64,000 nt of DNA from Warburgia ugandensis (GCA_035236585.1 CP141128.1:51573257-51637256); one strand, 5' to 3'; shown: positions 12,201 to 24,181, counted from the first letter of the stretch. The notes: generated by a model not told the origin, from the sequence alone. Translations and numbers: made by a program.

Positions 12201-12327
12201 CCGGTTTGACGTTACTCACAGCCCAGTTATGAGGAAAATAACTTATAATGAAGTTTCATCCATGAAAAATTAAGGGGTAATATGATAACACATACTAAGG
12301 TCTTGTGAATTACCTTGTGATTTACAG

Positions 12328-12460
12328 ATGCCTAGAAAGAAAGTAAGCGATGCTCCAAGACCTAAAGCCCCACCAGTGGACTCCACTGGGTCGGGCAATG
12401 GGATGGCTGAATTATTCCAGCGATTCCTACAGCATATGGAACAATACATGAGTAATCAAC
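12328..12460 (+). pseudogene. gag, N-terminal piece
   Basis: ATG at 12328 opens a frame starting MPRKK that runs 44 codons to the insertion point of the nested LTR at 12461. It continues in phase at 18205 once the nested LTR and one TCAAC copy are set aside. The segment is Pro- and Gln-rich and unstructured, as usual for the gag N-terminus. I chose this start because it is the first ATG after the primer binding site and no other ATG leads into the gag frame. An AG directly precedes the ATG, which fits a leader splice acceptor. The insertion destroyed the gene. Confidence 0.8.
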
Positions 12461-12900
12461 TGTGATGACCCCGATTTTTGAAACACATTTTATAATATAT
12501 TTTTCAAAGGCAAGGGTGTCCCCTCAGTAAAAAAATTTCGCAAAACAAAGCAGCGGAAATTCTTTTCTTTTTAAACTTGTTTTGAAAACCCAAGTCACCA
12601 CTTCATACATAACATCAGTACAATTTGTGTACAAAATAAAATTCCATTGAAGGAATATGATTTTATTAAACTTCCAAGATCCATCCAGTGGTTCACAGTA
12701 CAGTACGGTATCAATACAATACCTGTCCAAATTACATAATCCAAAATTTACAAACCTCACCATACATTAAAAACTCTCAATACAATACAATTCCCTCAAA
12801 TAAAATACATGTCTTCAAGAGGAGTTATCTTGTTTGATTATTCATCCACATCTTCTTAAGTCGTCTACAGTCTTGAGCTTCTAACCCTCCTTCTCTGTAT

Positions 12901-12940
12901 CTGAGGTATTGTAAACATGGAAACATGTACAATACCTCAG
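12901..12940 (-). other. Conserved LTR-B 3' hairpin, copy 2
   Basis: CTGAGGTATTGTA (12901-12913) and TACAATACCTCAG (12928-12940) pair perfectly over 13 bp, with a further CATG/CATG inner stem. Compared with 58832-58869, the fifth pair of the TGAG stem is G-C instead of A-T, with both sides changed. Immediately beyond it (12941-12955) is the small inverted repeat CAAGC/GCTTG seen in the other copies. Confidence 0.85.
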
Positions 12941-13268
12941 CAAGCTATGCTTGGTAGGGGAATACAAAAACACACTACTTCATCAACATAAGAGCATATA
13001 CCTCAGACCTTATTTCATCATAGTTATCCATTCAGAAGATATCTCCACATAGGGTACATACGTTATTTATGTAGTACATGACAAATTAGTTAATATAGTG
13101 AAGATTGCTCAAAACTTGTTACTTTCCCTGGCTATACTCCCACTTAGGAGAGCAATACCTAGCCAAAGATTATTCAACACTTGTTCCTTCCCCTGGCTAT
13201 ACTCTTACATAGGAGAGCAATACCTAGCCAATCATCATACGGGGTTTTCATTCTAGGAACTCATGTAA

Positions 13269-13286
13269 TGGCATATCATCATGCCA
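13269..13286 (-). other. TGGCAT/ATGCCA hairpin in LTR-B
   Basis: A 6-bp perfect stem with a 6-nt loop, matching 58551-58568 and the 45910-45927 hairpin. The partner hairpin (13288-13303) is present with one mismatch. Confidence 0.6.
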
Positions 13287-13800
13287 TGGAATCATACTAT
13301 GCCTATCATATGTGCATCATAATGCAAAATACATTAGGACTACTATGCTTACAGCCTCAATCCATACGGCGCACCCAGATAATTGTATAATCCTCCACTG
13401 ACACCAACTGTGGAATAATCAATCCATGTCCTCATGGGGTGGACCATGGCTATTACAATGGGGCCTTCCCATTATCGCCGCACCCAACATTTAGCCTCTT
13501 TTTGGGCATGGTATCCATCATATAAATTTCAGGAAGTGGGTGGCCAAACCCTCATAACTTCCCTAGCATAGCATCCCCAGTCTCTATCTCTGTGTAAATC
13601 AAAATCCACAAGTCTCCATACTTGTATGGAAAATATATTATACATATCAGACAGTCTGTCTGTTTAACTAAGGCTGGAATATTGTACATACCCTATTCTT
13701 AGGGTTTCCTTGGTCTTCATATCTTAGTACTTTCACCCCATTATACTTGATCATTAAATTAGATCAAGTGGATTAGATTGTGAGGTTAGATCTCTTTGTT

Positions 13801-14210
13801 TGATCATTTGGCTAGATCCCATGTTTTGGATCACTTTGTTTGATCATTTGATTAGATCCCATGTTTTAGATCACTTTGTTTGATCATTTGGTCATATCCC
13901 ATGTTTTGGATCACTTAATTGGATCATATGTTTTGAATCCCTCAATTGGGTCATATGTTTTGGATCCCTTAATTGGATCATATGTTTTGGATCCCTTAAT
14001 TGGATCATATGTTTTGGATCACTTAATTGGATCATATGTTTTGGGTCCCTTCATTGGATCGTATGTTTTGGATCACTTAGTTGGATCATGTATTTTTGGA
14101 TCACTTAGTTGGATCATGTATTTTGAATTACTTAGTTGGATCATGTATTTTGGATCACTTAGTTGGATCATCTGTTTTGGATCATAATGTTTTGGATCAC
14201 TTATTTTGGA
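13801..14210 (-). repeat. Minisatellite in solo LTR-B: 40-bp then 27-bp units
   Basis: Three units of 40 bp (CCCATGTTTTGGATCAC at about 13818, 13858, 13898) pass into about eleven units of 27 bp built on GTTTTGGATC and TTGGATCAT. The period of 27 keeps one frame open, giving an artefactual run of 9-residue repeats. Other LTR-B copies have only a trace of this array (near 58000-58100), so it expanded in this copy. Confidence 0.9.
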
Positions 14211-14789
14211 TCACTTGTTTAGATCACTTATTTGGATCATGACTATGCTAAGGTACTAAGCATACTGATATAATGAAGGTCTATATTTTTAGACAGATAA
14301 TCATGTATATCTATACATGAATCTCTAATATATCATTGTATATCCACCTACCTCAAAGTAGTATCTTGATTCATACATCTCCAATGTATTCTTCCACAAT
14401 GTCCATCATGGTCTGGATTCATCCATCTGTCAAACCATATGTATAAGGTTATTTCCCTATTCAAGTATGTATTCCTATAGATGATACCCTAATTTTCCTT
14501 GAATCAAATTTGATCAAGGGTTTGGGATTTTCTATCTATGTTCTTCCACATAAGCATACATACTATACATATACACATGTAATACAATACTGCATTAGTA
14601 TTTATTTTTTATCATCCAAGATCCTATGGATCTTGTTTGAGCATCCTTATCTTGATTTCCATTTTTTATCAAGATTAGATGATTTACTACATTTTATGCT
14701 ACCATTATTATTACTCAACCAATTAATGTTTTATTGGTTGAGGGTAGCTTATTTCATTCTAAGTCTAGATTGCTCCTCTTATGTCAAAT

Positions 14790-15035
14790 TGGCTAAGGCT
14801 TACTAGTTAAATGGTTGAACACAAAGTGGCTACTTCAATCCTCATATAAGGAGGCGTTTAAACCTCACAAACATCAACGAAAGGTGGGGGGAGAGCATGG
14901 CTCTATTAGATAACCCCCTTAACCACTATGTCCATCATTCACTAGCTTGACCCTAACTCAACCTTTCATAAGGTTCCTATGAGCATTTAATCCTAAGTAT
15001 TCTTTCTAATTGTTTTTAATTAAATCCATGAATTA
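14790..15035 (-). promoter_or_regulatory. Structured leader module, copy 1 (LTR-B solo)
   Basis: Conserved block of about 245 bp. Stem 14855-14859 (CGTTT) with 14869-14873 (AAACA) surrounds a 9-nt loop that differs from the other copies at one base (sense GTGAGGTTT). In the sense strand the stem is TGTTT/AAACG, pairing through one wobble. The AGAGC/GCTCT hairpin, the GGGGG/CCCCC helix around it and the AACCTT/AAGGTT hairpin are all present. Confidence 0.7.
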
Positions 15036-18000
15036 AAATGTCATTCATGGAGTTTTATTATTCTCCTAAGCTGGACCAAGGAATTTATATTCCTTATATT
15101 ATCCTACTAACTATGGTCCTTACTATCATTAAGTCCAAGTCATACATTCCATGTGAATGCCCATTCCTTCTAATTTCATTTAATTATCATTTCAATGAAA
15201 TTACAATTACTTAAGCATTGAAGCATAAGTTTAAAGAATAAATAACAAGTAACTAAACACTTAAATAAACAATTAAATAAGCAATTCTAGAATTAACTAA
15301 GAATTGAAATACAATTATCATAATGTTCAATAATTGAAATAGAAATCTAACATGTTATCATGATCCAAGGGTCTTAATTGATCCATAGTCATCCTTCATC
15401 TTTTTAAGGTTTAGATCTTGATCCTTCATTTTATTTTAGATCAAACATATTATATTGATGTAATTTAATTATTAAATCATGGATTTATCTCATCCATTGA
15501 TTTGATCTTCCTTGATCTACCCGATCAAGGAGATCTTAGGTTACTTTGTACCATTTAAGGGCATAGATCTTGATCTAGCCCAAATCCACATCATCCCTTA
15601 ATTAAATCCCTATGATCTTATCTCAAGATCATCATCAAAATACATCCATACTATCCAATCATCCTGGATCATCTTGATCTAGGAGATACTATTCAAATTT
15701 AAGGGTTTTAGTAACCCGTAAGGCTAGATCTCTTAAGATCTGCCTAATAAATACAATTTAATCCACTGATATTATTTATTATATTATAAAATAATCATCC
15801 AATAAGGTATTTGTGGTCTGATTATCCTAGATCTTGTAGATCAAGGATGTTAGTTACTTATCTACTTAATTATAGAAATTTTAATTAATTAAAATTAAAA
15901 TTTTATAAGTTCAGTCTATTTGTATTATCACAAGGAATCCATCCCAACTTTCTGATCTCAATTAGGATCTCAATTGGGATCAGAATTGAAATTTTAAGAT
16001 TTCAGCCCTTTTTAAGGGCTAAATTTTACCTTACTATTTTTATCATTTTGGACTGATATAGAGGCATAAAAATTCTACTGTGAACATGTATATTAAGGTT
16101 TTTGGATCTTCTGAACACACCTATCGGTTTCGATTTCATGTTTGGGGTTATGTGGGCCATGATCCATGATCAATGGCATAGATTTCATCAAAAAGATCAT
16201 GTAAATACTACTTAAAATCACGATCTAATAATTTCACTGAATTACTAACATCAACTTCATTCCAAATAAAGTTTCTGATCTAAAATCAGAGTTCAATTAA
16301 AGTCAAAATTAATATTTCAATATTTCAGCCTGTTTTAAGGGCTGAATTTCATCTTTTCTATTTTTGATCCATTAATTCATATAGAAGAACATAAATCTTA
16401 CTGTGAATATGATCCTAAGGTATTAGTGTATCTCTGAAGACATCCATCGGTTCCGATTTGTCTTTTAAAGTCATCTGATCCATGATCTATGATCATCGAT
16501 ACTGAGTTTCACAAATAACATATATAATAACAACTTGAAACATGCATATAATATATTAAATATCTAGACCAAGTGATAAGAAATCTGTAGAAACTTTCTG
16601 ATCTAAAATCAGAGCTATATTGATCTCTGAATTGAAGAAATAAAAGTTTCAGTTAACTGAATGGACGGACCAGATCCGTTCTGGGTTACAGGTACGGGAC
16701 GATCACCATCCCACACCTGTTACCGCCTAACCCAGGTATCTGGGCAGGGGTGACCTGCTATAGGCGAGACAGTCTGATCTGGACCATCAGATCGCCCGTG
16801 GCTGGATCTCCTCTGTCCGTTCACATCAAAAGACCAGATTTCCTCTCTTGGGGTTTTGGGACCCCAGGAAGTCATCCAACGGCTCAGAAGATTCATCTGA
16901 GCCATCTCTGATGAGATCTCCATCACCCAAGCCGGATCCATTGTCTCCGATGGATCTACGGCTGGGGAGATCTCTTCATAGCCGGAAAACCCTGTTAGCC
17001 TACTGGAATTGAAAGTGGGGGTGCCAGTGCACCTCCCTGTGCTGGTCTGGAGGGGAGGAGCTCACCGGAGACTGAGAAACTAGTCGGAGAAGAAAAGGAA
17101 AACCCTAGACGCCGGATAATGCATACAGGGAGCTATTTGTCCGTTCCCATTGCCAGATAATATAGAAAAGCATAGGGGTTTTGTAGATCACCCCATTATG
17201 GAGATGAACAACGATTCTAGATCACCGTTTAACGATCGGATTGGCCGAAATATCATGAAGAACATGCCGGAAAAGGTAACCCTTACTGGGTTGAATTTCG
17301 TTTTCATTTTTCCAGCGATCCAATAGATGGATCATCCTCAAATCAAAGGGCATTTGTACATATCCCATTTTCTAACAGATCTAATGGTGAAGATTAGGTT
17401 TCAACGGCAAAAAAGTGATGGCTAATTGAAATAGGGTTTCCTAGGCAGAAACCCGTTTCATTGGGGACGACGCATCCCGGGACGCGCCCGACTTCTCCAC
17501 TCAGTTTGGAGAGCCTGGGGGATGTTTTTGAAATTGTTATTTTTTAGAATCTTAGGGGACCTCGTGAGGATCATTAGGGAAATTTTTGGGATTTTTCTGA
17601 GCTACTTATAGAGGTATTTGGAATTTTTCATGATTACATGAAATCATAACTTTGATTTCTTTCGATTTTTTAATTGTCATTGGATTCCCACTACCACCTC
17701 CTTCTCCACTAGCAGGTGGTGGTGGTTTGACTAATTATGGCTGTTTTTTTCTAGACGTTGGAACCATTTGTGGGTCCCTTGTGTGCCCCATGTGGGCCCC
17801 ACATGAGTGTGAAAAGACCAAATTGCCCTTTTATGGAGAAAAATCCATTTTATTCTCCCGAGCTCGGAATTGAGCGTACTTAGTGGCGTTGGATTCATAT
17901 TTCGGAGTACATTCCAGATTTGGATGTGTCCGGTCTAGATTATTTGTGAAATTATCATTTTGCCCTTTCATTCATTAAAATGAAGAAAAATATAGATTTT

Positions 18001-18203
18001 TCATCCATATTCAGAAATTGACGTGCTTACAGTCAATTTAAAGCTTTCATCACATATGTTTTCAATTATACATCTCTCATACCTTGATTCCACTTCTATG
18101 AGAAGTGCATATTTTATAACCCTAATATTCTAGCCTGATTTTCATTGAAATTCTAAATTTCAATATTTATTTAATTTCATCATAAAAAATTAGGGGTGTT
18201 ACA

Positions 18204-18895
18204 TCAACAAACCCAAACCCCTACCACACGAGATCCTTCCCCTGATAAAGCAATAGATAGGATTGAGGTTCAGTTAGAAAGGTTTCAGAAATTATCTCCC
18301 TCATTCACAGGAGAAGATGAAGCATCTATAGCTGAAAAATGGTTAATTGATATTGAAAAGATATTTAAAGCCATGAACAAAGTTGAAGAAAGAAAGGTAC
18401 CCGTGGCCACGTTTGTGTTTAGGGGAGAGGCTACCTTTTGGTGGGAAACAGTGGAAAGGACTTATTTTGACCAGCAAGAAAGAATAGGATGGGAAGAATT
18501 TAAAAAGGTCTTTAATGACAAATATTATCCTAAACGCGTAAGAAAACAGAAGGAAAAAGAATTTATGGACTTAGAACAAGGTTTCATGACTATCCAACAG
18601 TATGAAAATAAATTCATCAGCCTCCGAAGATTTGCACCACATGCTTGTGCTGATGAGGAAGACGCAACGGAAAGATTTGTAGATGGGCTCAACCCAGGAC
18701 TCAGGAACAGAGTTCTAGGTTTCCAACCTTCCACTGTAGCCAAAGCCATAGAGATGGCCTCCCTATACGAAAAAGATTATCAAAGGAATTAGGCGATAAA
18801 GGAAATTAAGAACACCAACACCATGAGAAATAAAGGAAAGAGACCATTTCAATCATCTGGACCCAGGCCACCTTAGAGCATGTATTATTTCTGCC
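18204..18895 (+). pseudogene. gag, main domain and broken zinc knuckle
   Basis: Continuation of gag after the nested LTR. The frame from 18205 to 18789 encodes the Retrotrans_gag-type capsid region: a FLK-type start (FQKLSPSFTGE), AEKWLIDIEKIF, VATFVFRGEATFWWETV, and a YENKFISLRRFAP motif. This is the nucleocapsid precursor that packages element RNA. It stops at TAG 18790-18792, where a CAG would be expected. Beyond it, the zinc knuckle (about 18880-18930) is broken: FCHE is followed by a frameshift and only HIAQGCPFF remains readable in another frame. Dead gene. Confidence 0.88.
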
Positions 18896-20332
18896 ATGAA
18901 AGCAGTTAAGCACATTGCTCAGGGATGTCCATTCTTCTTGGCCAAGATTGAATCTATCAAGAGTCCCCAACCAAAGCTAGAGGATGTCGAGGTAGTCCAA
19001 GAATTTCCTGACGTATTCCCTGAGGACTTACCAGGTCTACCCCCACAAAGAGAAATTGAGTTTACCATTGACCTTATACCCAGTACTTCCCCTACTTCCA
19101 AAGCTCCTTACCGAATGGATCCTGTAGAACTAAAAGAATTGAAGACCCAGTTACAGGAACTACTTGACAAAGGGTTCATACAACCTAGCATATCTCCATG
19201 GGGAGCTCCAGTCCTTTTTGTTAAGAAAAAGGATGGCTCCATGAGATTGTGCGTAGACTATCAGATGCTAAATAGGGTCACCATTAAGAATAAGTACCCC
19301 CTTCCCTAAATTAATGATCTTTTTAATCAACTTTAGTCAGCCAGAGTCTTCTCTAAGATTGATCTACGATCCGGCTACCATCAACTTCGAGTTAGAGAAG
19401 AAGATATCCCCAAGACAGCCTTCAGGACTTGATACGGCCATTATGAATTCAAAGTGATGTCCTTTGGTTTAACTAATGCTCCAGCCACATTTATGGACCT
19501 CATGAATAGGGTGTTCCAGGAGTACTTAGACAAATTCATCATAGTGTTTGTGGATGATATCTTAATATATTCAGAAACTCTTGAAGACCATAAGGAACAT
19601 CTAAGGATAACATTAAGCACCCTAAGAGCACACAAGTTATATGCAAAATTCAGTAAGTGTGAGTTTTGGCTGGAAAAGGTTAATTTCTTAGGACACATTA
19701 TTTCTCAAGATGGCATAGCAGTTGACCCCGCTAAGGTTGAATTAGTACAGAAATGGAAAAGACCTAAGACAGTCACAGAAATAAGAAGCTTCTTAGGACT
19801 TGCCGGATATTACAGGAGATTCATCGAGGGTTTTTCACGAAGTGCTTTACCTTTAACTAAGCTGACCAAGAAAGACATAAGATTTGAATGGACTGATAAA
19901 TGTGAGGAAAGCTTCCAAGAACTAAAGAGAAGGTTAACTACAACACCTGTCCTTACCTTACCTTCAGGAAGTGGCAAATTTGAGATATACAATGATGCCT
20001 CGCAACAAAGACTAGGCTGCGTACTTATGCAACACGGGAAGGTAATTGCTTATGCTTCTCGGCAATTCAAGAAGCATGAAGTCAATTACCCGACCCATGA
20101 CTTAGAATTAGCTGCCATAGTCTTTGCCTTGCAAATCTGGAGACATTATCTATATGGGGAAAAGTTTGAAGTTTTCACAGATCATAAGAGTCTTAAATAT
20201 ATCTTTTCCCAACAAGACTTAAACATGCGACAAAGAAGATGGATGGAATACTTAAAAGACTATGACTTCTCCATTCATTATCACCCTGGAAAAGCTAATG
20301 TGGTAGCTAATGCATTAAGTAGAAAAACCTAA
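18896..20332 (+). pseudogene. pol: reverse transcriptase and RNase H, protease lost
   Basis: The frame at 18896 starts in the gag zinc knuckle ([12 protein letters not shown]) and passes within about 20 codons into the sequence just before RT ([15 protein letters not shown]). The whole aspartic protease is therefore deleted. RT follows: [46 protein letters not shown], and the catalytic FVDDIL. RNase H follows, with an active-site aspartate kept in [18 protein letters not shown], and the end motif [10 protein letters not shown]. In-frame stops lie at 19307-19309 (TAA), 19334-19336 (TAG) and 19430-19432 (TGA). Ty3/gypsy chromovirus type. Not functional. Confidence 0.95.
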
Positions 20333-21855
20333 GGGATGTGTGCAAGTTTATTTACTAAGAGATGGAAGCTATTACAAGAAGTAATAACGTGAAAACCAGA
20401 CATAAGTAAGCGCAAGATCATTATGGCAGGTCTAACGATAAAGTCGGCTGTTAATGAAAGGTTAAGCAAGCACAGCATGGGGATCCAGACATACAAGCTT
20501 TAATAGGAAAACCAAGGTTTACTAAAGGGGAAGATGGTAGCGTTTACATGCAAGGAAGATTAGTGGTACTGACTAATGAAGAATTAAGACAAGAAATCTT
20601 AAAAAAGGCTCATCGGTCTAAGTATACTATACACCCGAGAGGAACTAAGATGTATCAAGACTTAAAGAGACAATATTGGTGGGACGGTATGAAAAGAGAC
20701 ATAGGGGAATTTGTGGCAAAGTGTCTAACATGTCAACAAGTAAAGGCCGAACATCAAAGACCTACAGGATTGTTACAACCCCTTGAGTTACCCAAATGGA
20801 AATGGGATCATATTACCATGGACTTCATCGTAGGGTTACCCAGGACCTCTAAGCATCATGACATGATCTGGGTAATTGTTGATAGATTGACTAAGACAGC
20901 CCATTTCCTTCCTATATGCCATACCCAATCCATTGACAGCCTATCTCAGCTATACATCAAAGAGATGGTGAGTTTACATGGCATACCCCTTAGTATCACT
21001 TCAGATAGGGATAGCCGCTTCACTTCACAACTCTGGAAGTCCATCCAAAAATCCTTAGGATCTTCCTTCAACTTTAGCGCAACCTTCCATCCACAGACCG
21101 ATGGATAGTCAGAGCGCACGATCCAGATAGTCGAAGTTATGCTACGAACTTGTGCCCTCGGTTGGAAGCAGAGCTGGGATGAAAACCTGCCGCTAGTGGA
21201 GTTCACGTACAACAACAACTTTCAGTTGAGCATTGCAATGGCTCCGTACGAGGTGCTCTATGGGAGACCTTGTCGATCACCCACCAGTTGGAGTGAAGTT
21301 GGAGAGTCCAGGGTGCTACAGTTCAAGCTGGTGGAGCAATGCACCAAGACGGTCAAACTCATAAAGAAACGCCTCCTCACAGCTCAAAGCCAGCAAAAGA
21401 GCTATGCTGATCAAAGGAGGAGACCATTAGAATTCGACATAGGAGAGCACGTTTTCCTGAAGATATCTCCCACTAAAGGAGTTATGCGGTTTGGTATCAA
21501 AGGCAAGCTTAGTCTGTGTTACATAGGACTTTTTGAAATCTTGGAGAAAGTAGGAAAAGTGCCCTACAGGATCGCACTACCCCCTCAGCTATCTGATGTG
21601 CATAATGTATTCCATATATCTATGCTAAGGAGGTATGTGCCTGACCCTGCTCATGTCATCACCCAGGTACCCATGGAGTTGACGGAGGATCTCAAGCTGG
21701 AGACGAGACCAATTGAGATTCTAGATCGTAAGAGTAAGAACCTGCGGAACAAAGACATACACTTAGTCAAAGTTTTGTGGAGAAATGCGCACATGAAAGA
21801 AGAGACTTGGGAACCGGAGTCAGAAATGCAAGAAAAGTACCCCGAGATCTTTTGA
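20333..21855 (+). pseudogene. pol: integrase with chromodomain
   Basis: 20333-20547 is a degraded linker with a frameshift. From 20548 one frame encodes integrase, which inserts element cDNA into the host genome. The HHCC zinc domain is visible (AHRSKYTIHP ... CLTCQQ). The DDE core is visible as MDFIVGLP, ITSDRDSRF and, after a TAG at 21106-21108, the glutamate in SERT. The C-terminal region has a GPY/F-like segment (YIGLFEIL, with the expected GPF changed to GLF) and ends in a chromodomain-like stretch (PIEILDRK, LVKVLWRN, ETWEPE). A C-terminal chromodomain of this kind assigns the element to the Tekay/Del chromoviruses. Confidence 0.93.
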
Positions 21856-21893
21856 CTAAATATATTATAGAATTTTGGGGGCAAAAATCCCTT

Positions 21894-21906
21894 AAGGGGG
21901 TAAGAA
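21894..21906 (+). other. Polypurine tract of Tekay-like element
   Basis: AAGGGGGTAAGAA lies directly before the TGTAATGACT start of the 3' LTR. Confidence 0.8.
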
Positions 21907-24176
21907 TGTAATGACTCCATTTTTGTAACCTTGAAATCCCATGTTGGTAATGAAAAGTTCACTTTTTGAGATAATGGTATTTTGGTCATTTCATTGTTCA
22001 CCCTAACTAGACCTAGAAATTTGTTCCTTAGGATGGTACCCTTAGGTTCCTCTCATAAAAAGGAATCCAACAAGACCAGAATCACCCAAAACGGAGTTAA
22101 AATGAGCAAGTTATGGCACTTTGAAGTTCAAGGGCAAAATTATAATTAAATTGAAAACGAATTGGCCTGAGAAAATAGGGACCCGTTTTGATACGAGCGC
22201 CCCCTTCTTTCCAAACATACTATATCACCCACATTCTAGAATGCCGGTGTGCAAGGGGGAAACCACCGCCATTCTGGAGGTTTCTCCACCACCATTCCAT
22301 GGTAGTGGAAACCCCCCTCCAGAACCCTCCTTAAGCTCTATAAATAGAGCTCTTGGGCGCCTCCAATGGTAGCCCAAGACCCTAGGAAAAACCAGTCTTG
22401 GAGTTGCAAGCAAGAGGAGAAACCCTGAAAAATACCCAGCCATGAACCAGGTACGCCTTAAACAACTCCAAAACCATCTCCCCTTCAATCTTAAGTTGAA
22501 TGCCCCTAAGTTTTTGCATGAGAAACCATGCAAAACGGGGCTCTAGGGAGCCACAACAGACCCAGGGCAGGTGCCTAGGGTGTTTTGGTTTGACAGGGTC
22601 GAACCAGGGCTTCCCGAGAACGTCCAGGTCACCACGGAACCAAAACGCACCAATGCATTAAAGCCCACAGATGAGAAAAGGGGCGGAGGCCCAGTGCATC
22701 GGCGGACGCGCCCACAGGATGCGTTAGCAACCCAGGCGCCTGCCTCCTGTGGGCCTGAGACAGTGACGCCGCACATTCCGCGTAAGCGGAACGCGCAGCC
22801 TGATGATGCCTGGGAGCATGCTACCGCACGTGCGGGCCAGTCGCCGCTCGAATGGGACGCAAGTGCGTCCTGAGAGCAGTGATGCAGGGCCCATTTTGGG
22901 GCCTTCTATGTATTCTTAATACTAAAATACCCATAACTTGAGTTCTAGGACTCCGATTGAGGCATTGTGTCCGTATCGACGGCGCGGACACACCCAAACC
23001 ATAAAATACCTGATCAAGCCCCTATCTAAGGCTGGCATGACCCTTAAACCATGACAGTGGCACGGGGCCACTAAACCTTTGCAAACCTGACTATACCAAG
23101 GCCCAGTTAGGGACCTTAGGAGGCCCTTAGGCATGGGAATGAACCCTTAATGCCTAAGTAGTGAGGTAAACTATCCTAGAACCTATGGAAATAGGCCAAG
23201 CTAACCTTTTTCCCCTAAACCATGTCCAGGAACGTACGAGGACAAGGGGACTAACGTGATCAAAGCAGGTAGGTGTCCTATCGCTACTAGACTTTTAAAA
23301 AGAACCCATGATGCTTTGAGAATGCATGTTTTGAGTCATGGTTGCTTTTCTAATGCATGTTTTAAGTTTTTAAGTTACATGTCTTGCCTTTATGCGTATA
23401 TCATATAAACTTATGTTACATCCTTATGCACATGACCTGTTTAGCATGAATTAATTTCATAAATGAACTTAGCATGCATATGAAAAATACATTGCGCATA
23501 TATTGCTAAGACATGTGTTACATGCATAGACATGTTTTGAAAAAAAAGGTTCTTGCCTGCTTGATAGTATATGATTTGGGTCAGTAAGCTCGTGGGCGCT
23601 ATGCCGAGAGGTTCGGGGTGGCCTCCCAGCCTCTATCACTATAGGTGGAAAGGGTACCACTCCAAAAAGGCTTGTCCTCACTTCGATTGCTGTGGTAAAT
23701 GAGGACTACCACTAGAGGTGTGACGACACTCGTCGAAGTGTCATATGCCCTATGGAGGCTATGACCGAGAGTCCCTAGGTACCCGGGGACCACACGGCGC
23801 TGAGGTCGTGGGCATAGTGTGCCCTATGTTTTTGAGGATTTACTTGCATGCATATGGTATGACATGAGTATGGTCGACCATAGATCCATGAGTTGGATTC
23901 AGTTGAGGCTATGACTAACCCTACCTTATCTTTTAGTGAATGTTACTTGATTGTGGTTACTCTCTGTAGCTGGGGCTATGACTAACACTTTCTTGGGAAT
24001 AGAGTTGATTTAAAACTATGCCATGGCTATATGATTTGAAAATGTGTTTTGACACTCGGGGTTTTATACGAAAGATTGCTTTCCAAAACAAAAGATTTTC
24101 ATGCATTTCATATTTCTAAAGTAAGAGATCTCGCCTTTTTATGAAATTTGCATCATATGAAACCCGGGTCGTCACA
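21907..24176 (+). repeat. 3' LTR of Tekay-like element
   Basis: 2,270 bp. It holds a TATA box (22338-22347), the donor-like CAG/GTACGC (22450/22451) and a GC-rich patch (22660-22870) with a perfect hairpin TTCCGC-GTAA-GCGGAA at 22776-22791. About 330 bp present in the 5' LTR is missing near 23895. It ends at GTCGTCACA and is followed by the CTATA target copy. Confidence 0.95.
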
Positions 24177-24181
24177 CTATA

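Larger units (their letters stand above)
12461..18203 (-). mobile_element. Solo LTR-B, 5.7 kb, nested in gag
   Basis: In minus-strand sense it starts TGTAACACCCC (18203) and ends GGTCATCACA (12461). The flanking pentamers are identical: TCAAC at 12456-12460 and 18204-18208. At 5,743 bp it is the longest LTR in the window. No internal region is present, so it is a solo LTR. It contains the AATAAA signal (minus strand, 12662-12667), the 3' hairpin (12901-12940), a TGGCAT/ATGCCA hairpin (13269-13286), an expanded minisatellite (about 13801-14210), the structured leader module (14790-15035), a GC-richer patch near 16660-17110 and a TATA-like CTATAAGTAG near 17602-17611. It is the youngest datable insertion here, since it sits inside an inserted element. 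Confidence 0.95.
10744..24176 (+). mobile_element. Tekay-like Ty3/gypsy chromovirus, interrupted
   Basis: A full-length but dead LTR retrotransposon. Both LTRs start TGTAATGACTCC and end GTCGTCACA. The target duplication is CTATA at 10739-10743 and 24177-24181. Order: 5' LTR, initiator-Met primer binding site, gag, RT, RNase H, integrase with chromodomain, polypurine tract, 3' LTR. The gag is split by a nested solo LTR-B (12461-18203); without it and its duplicated TCAAC the element is about 7.7 kb. Protease coding sequence is missing. A visual comparison of about the first 215 bp of the two LTRs gives roughly 9% differences, so the insertion is old. The integrase C-terminus (ILDRK...LVKVLW) is typical of Tekay/Del chromoviruses. 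Confidence 0.96.

Noticed and set aside
13876..14187. ORF of 103 codons with repeated DHLIGSYVL-type units, looking like a repeat protein
   Set aside because: It lies in the antisense of a solo LTR, and the repeat follows from a 27-bp minisatellite (9 codons). There is no conserved start and no counterpart in other LTR-B copies.
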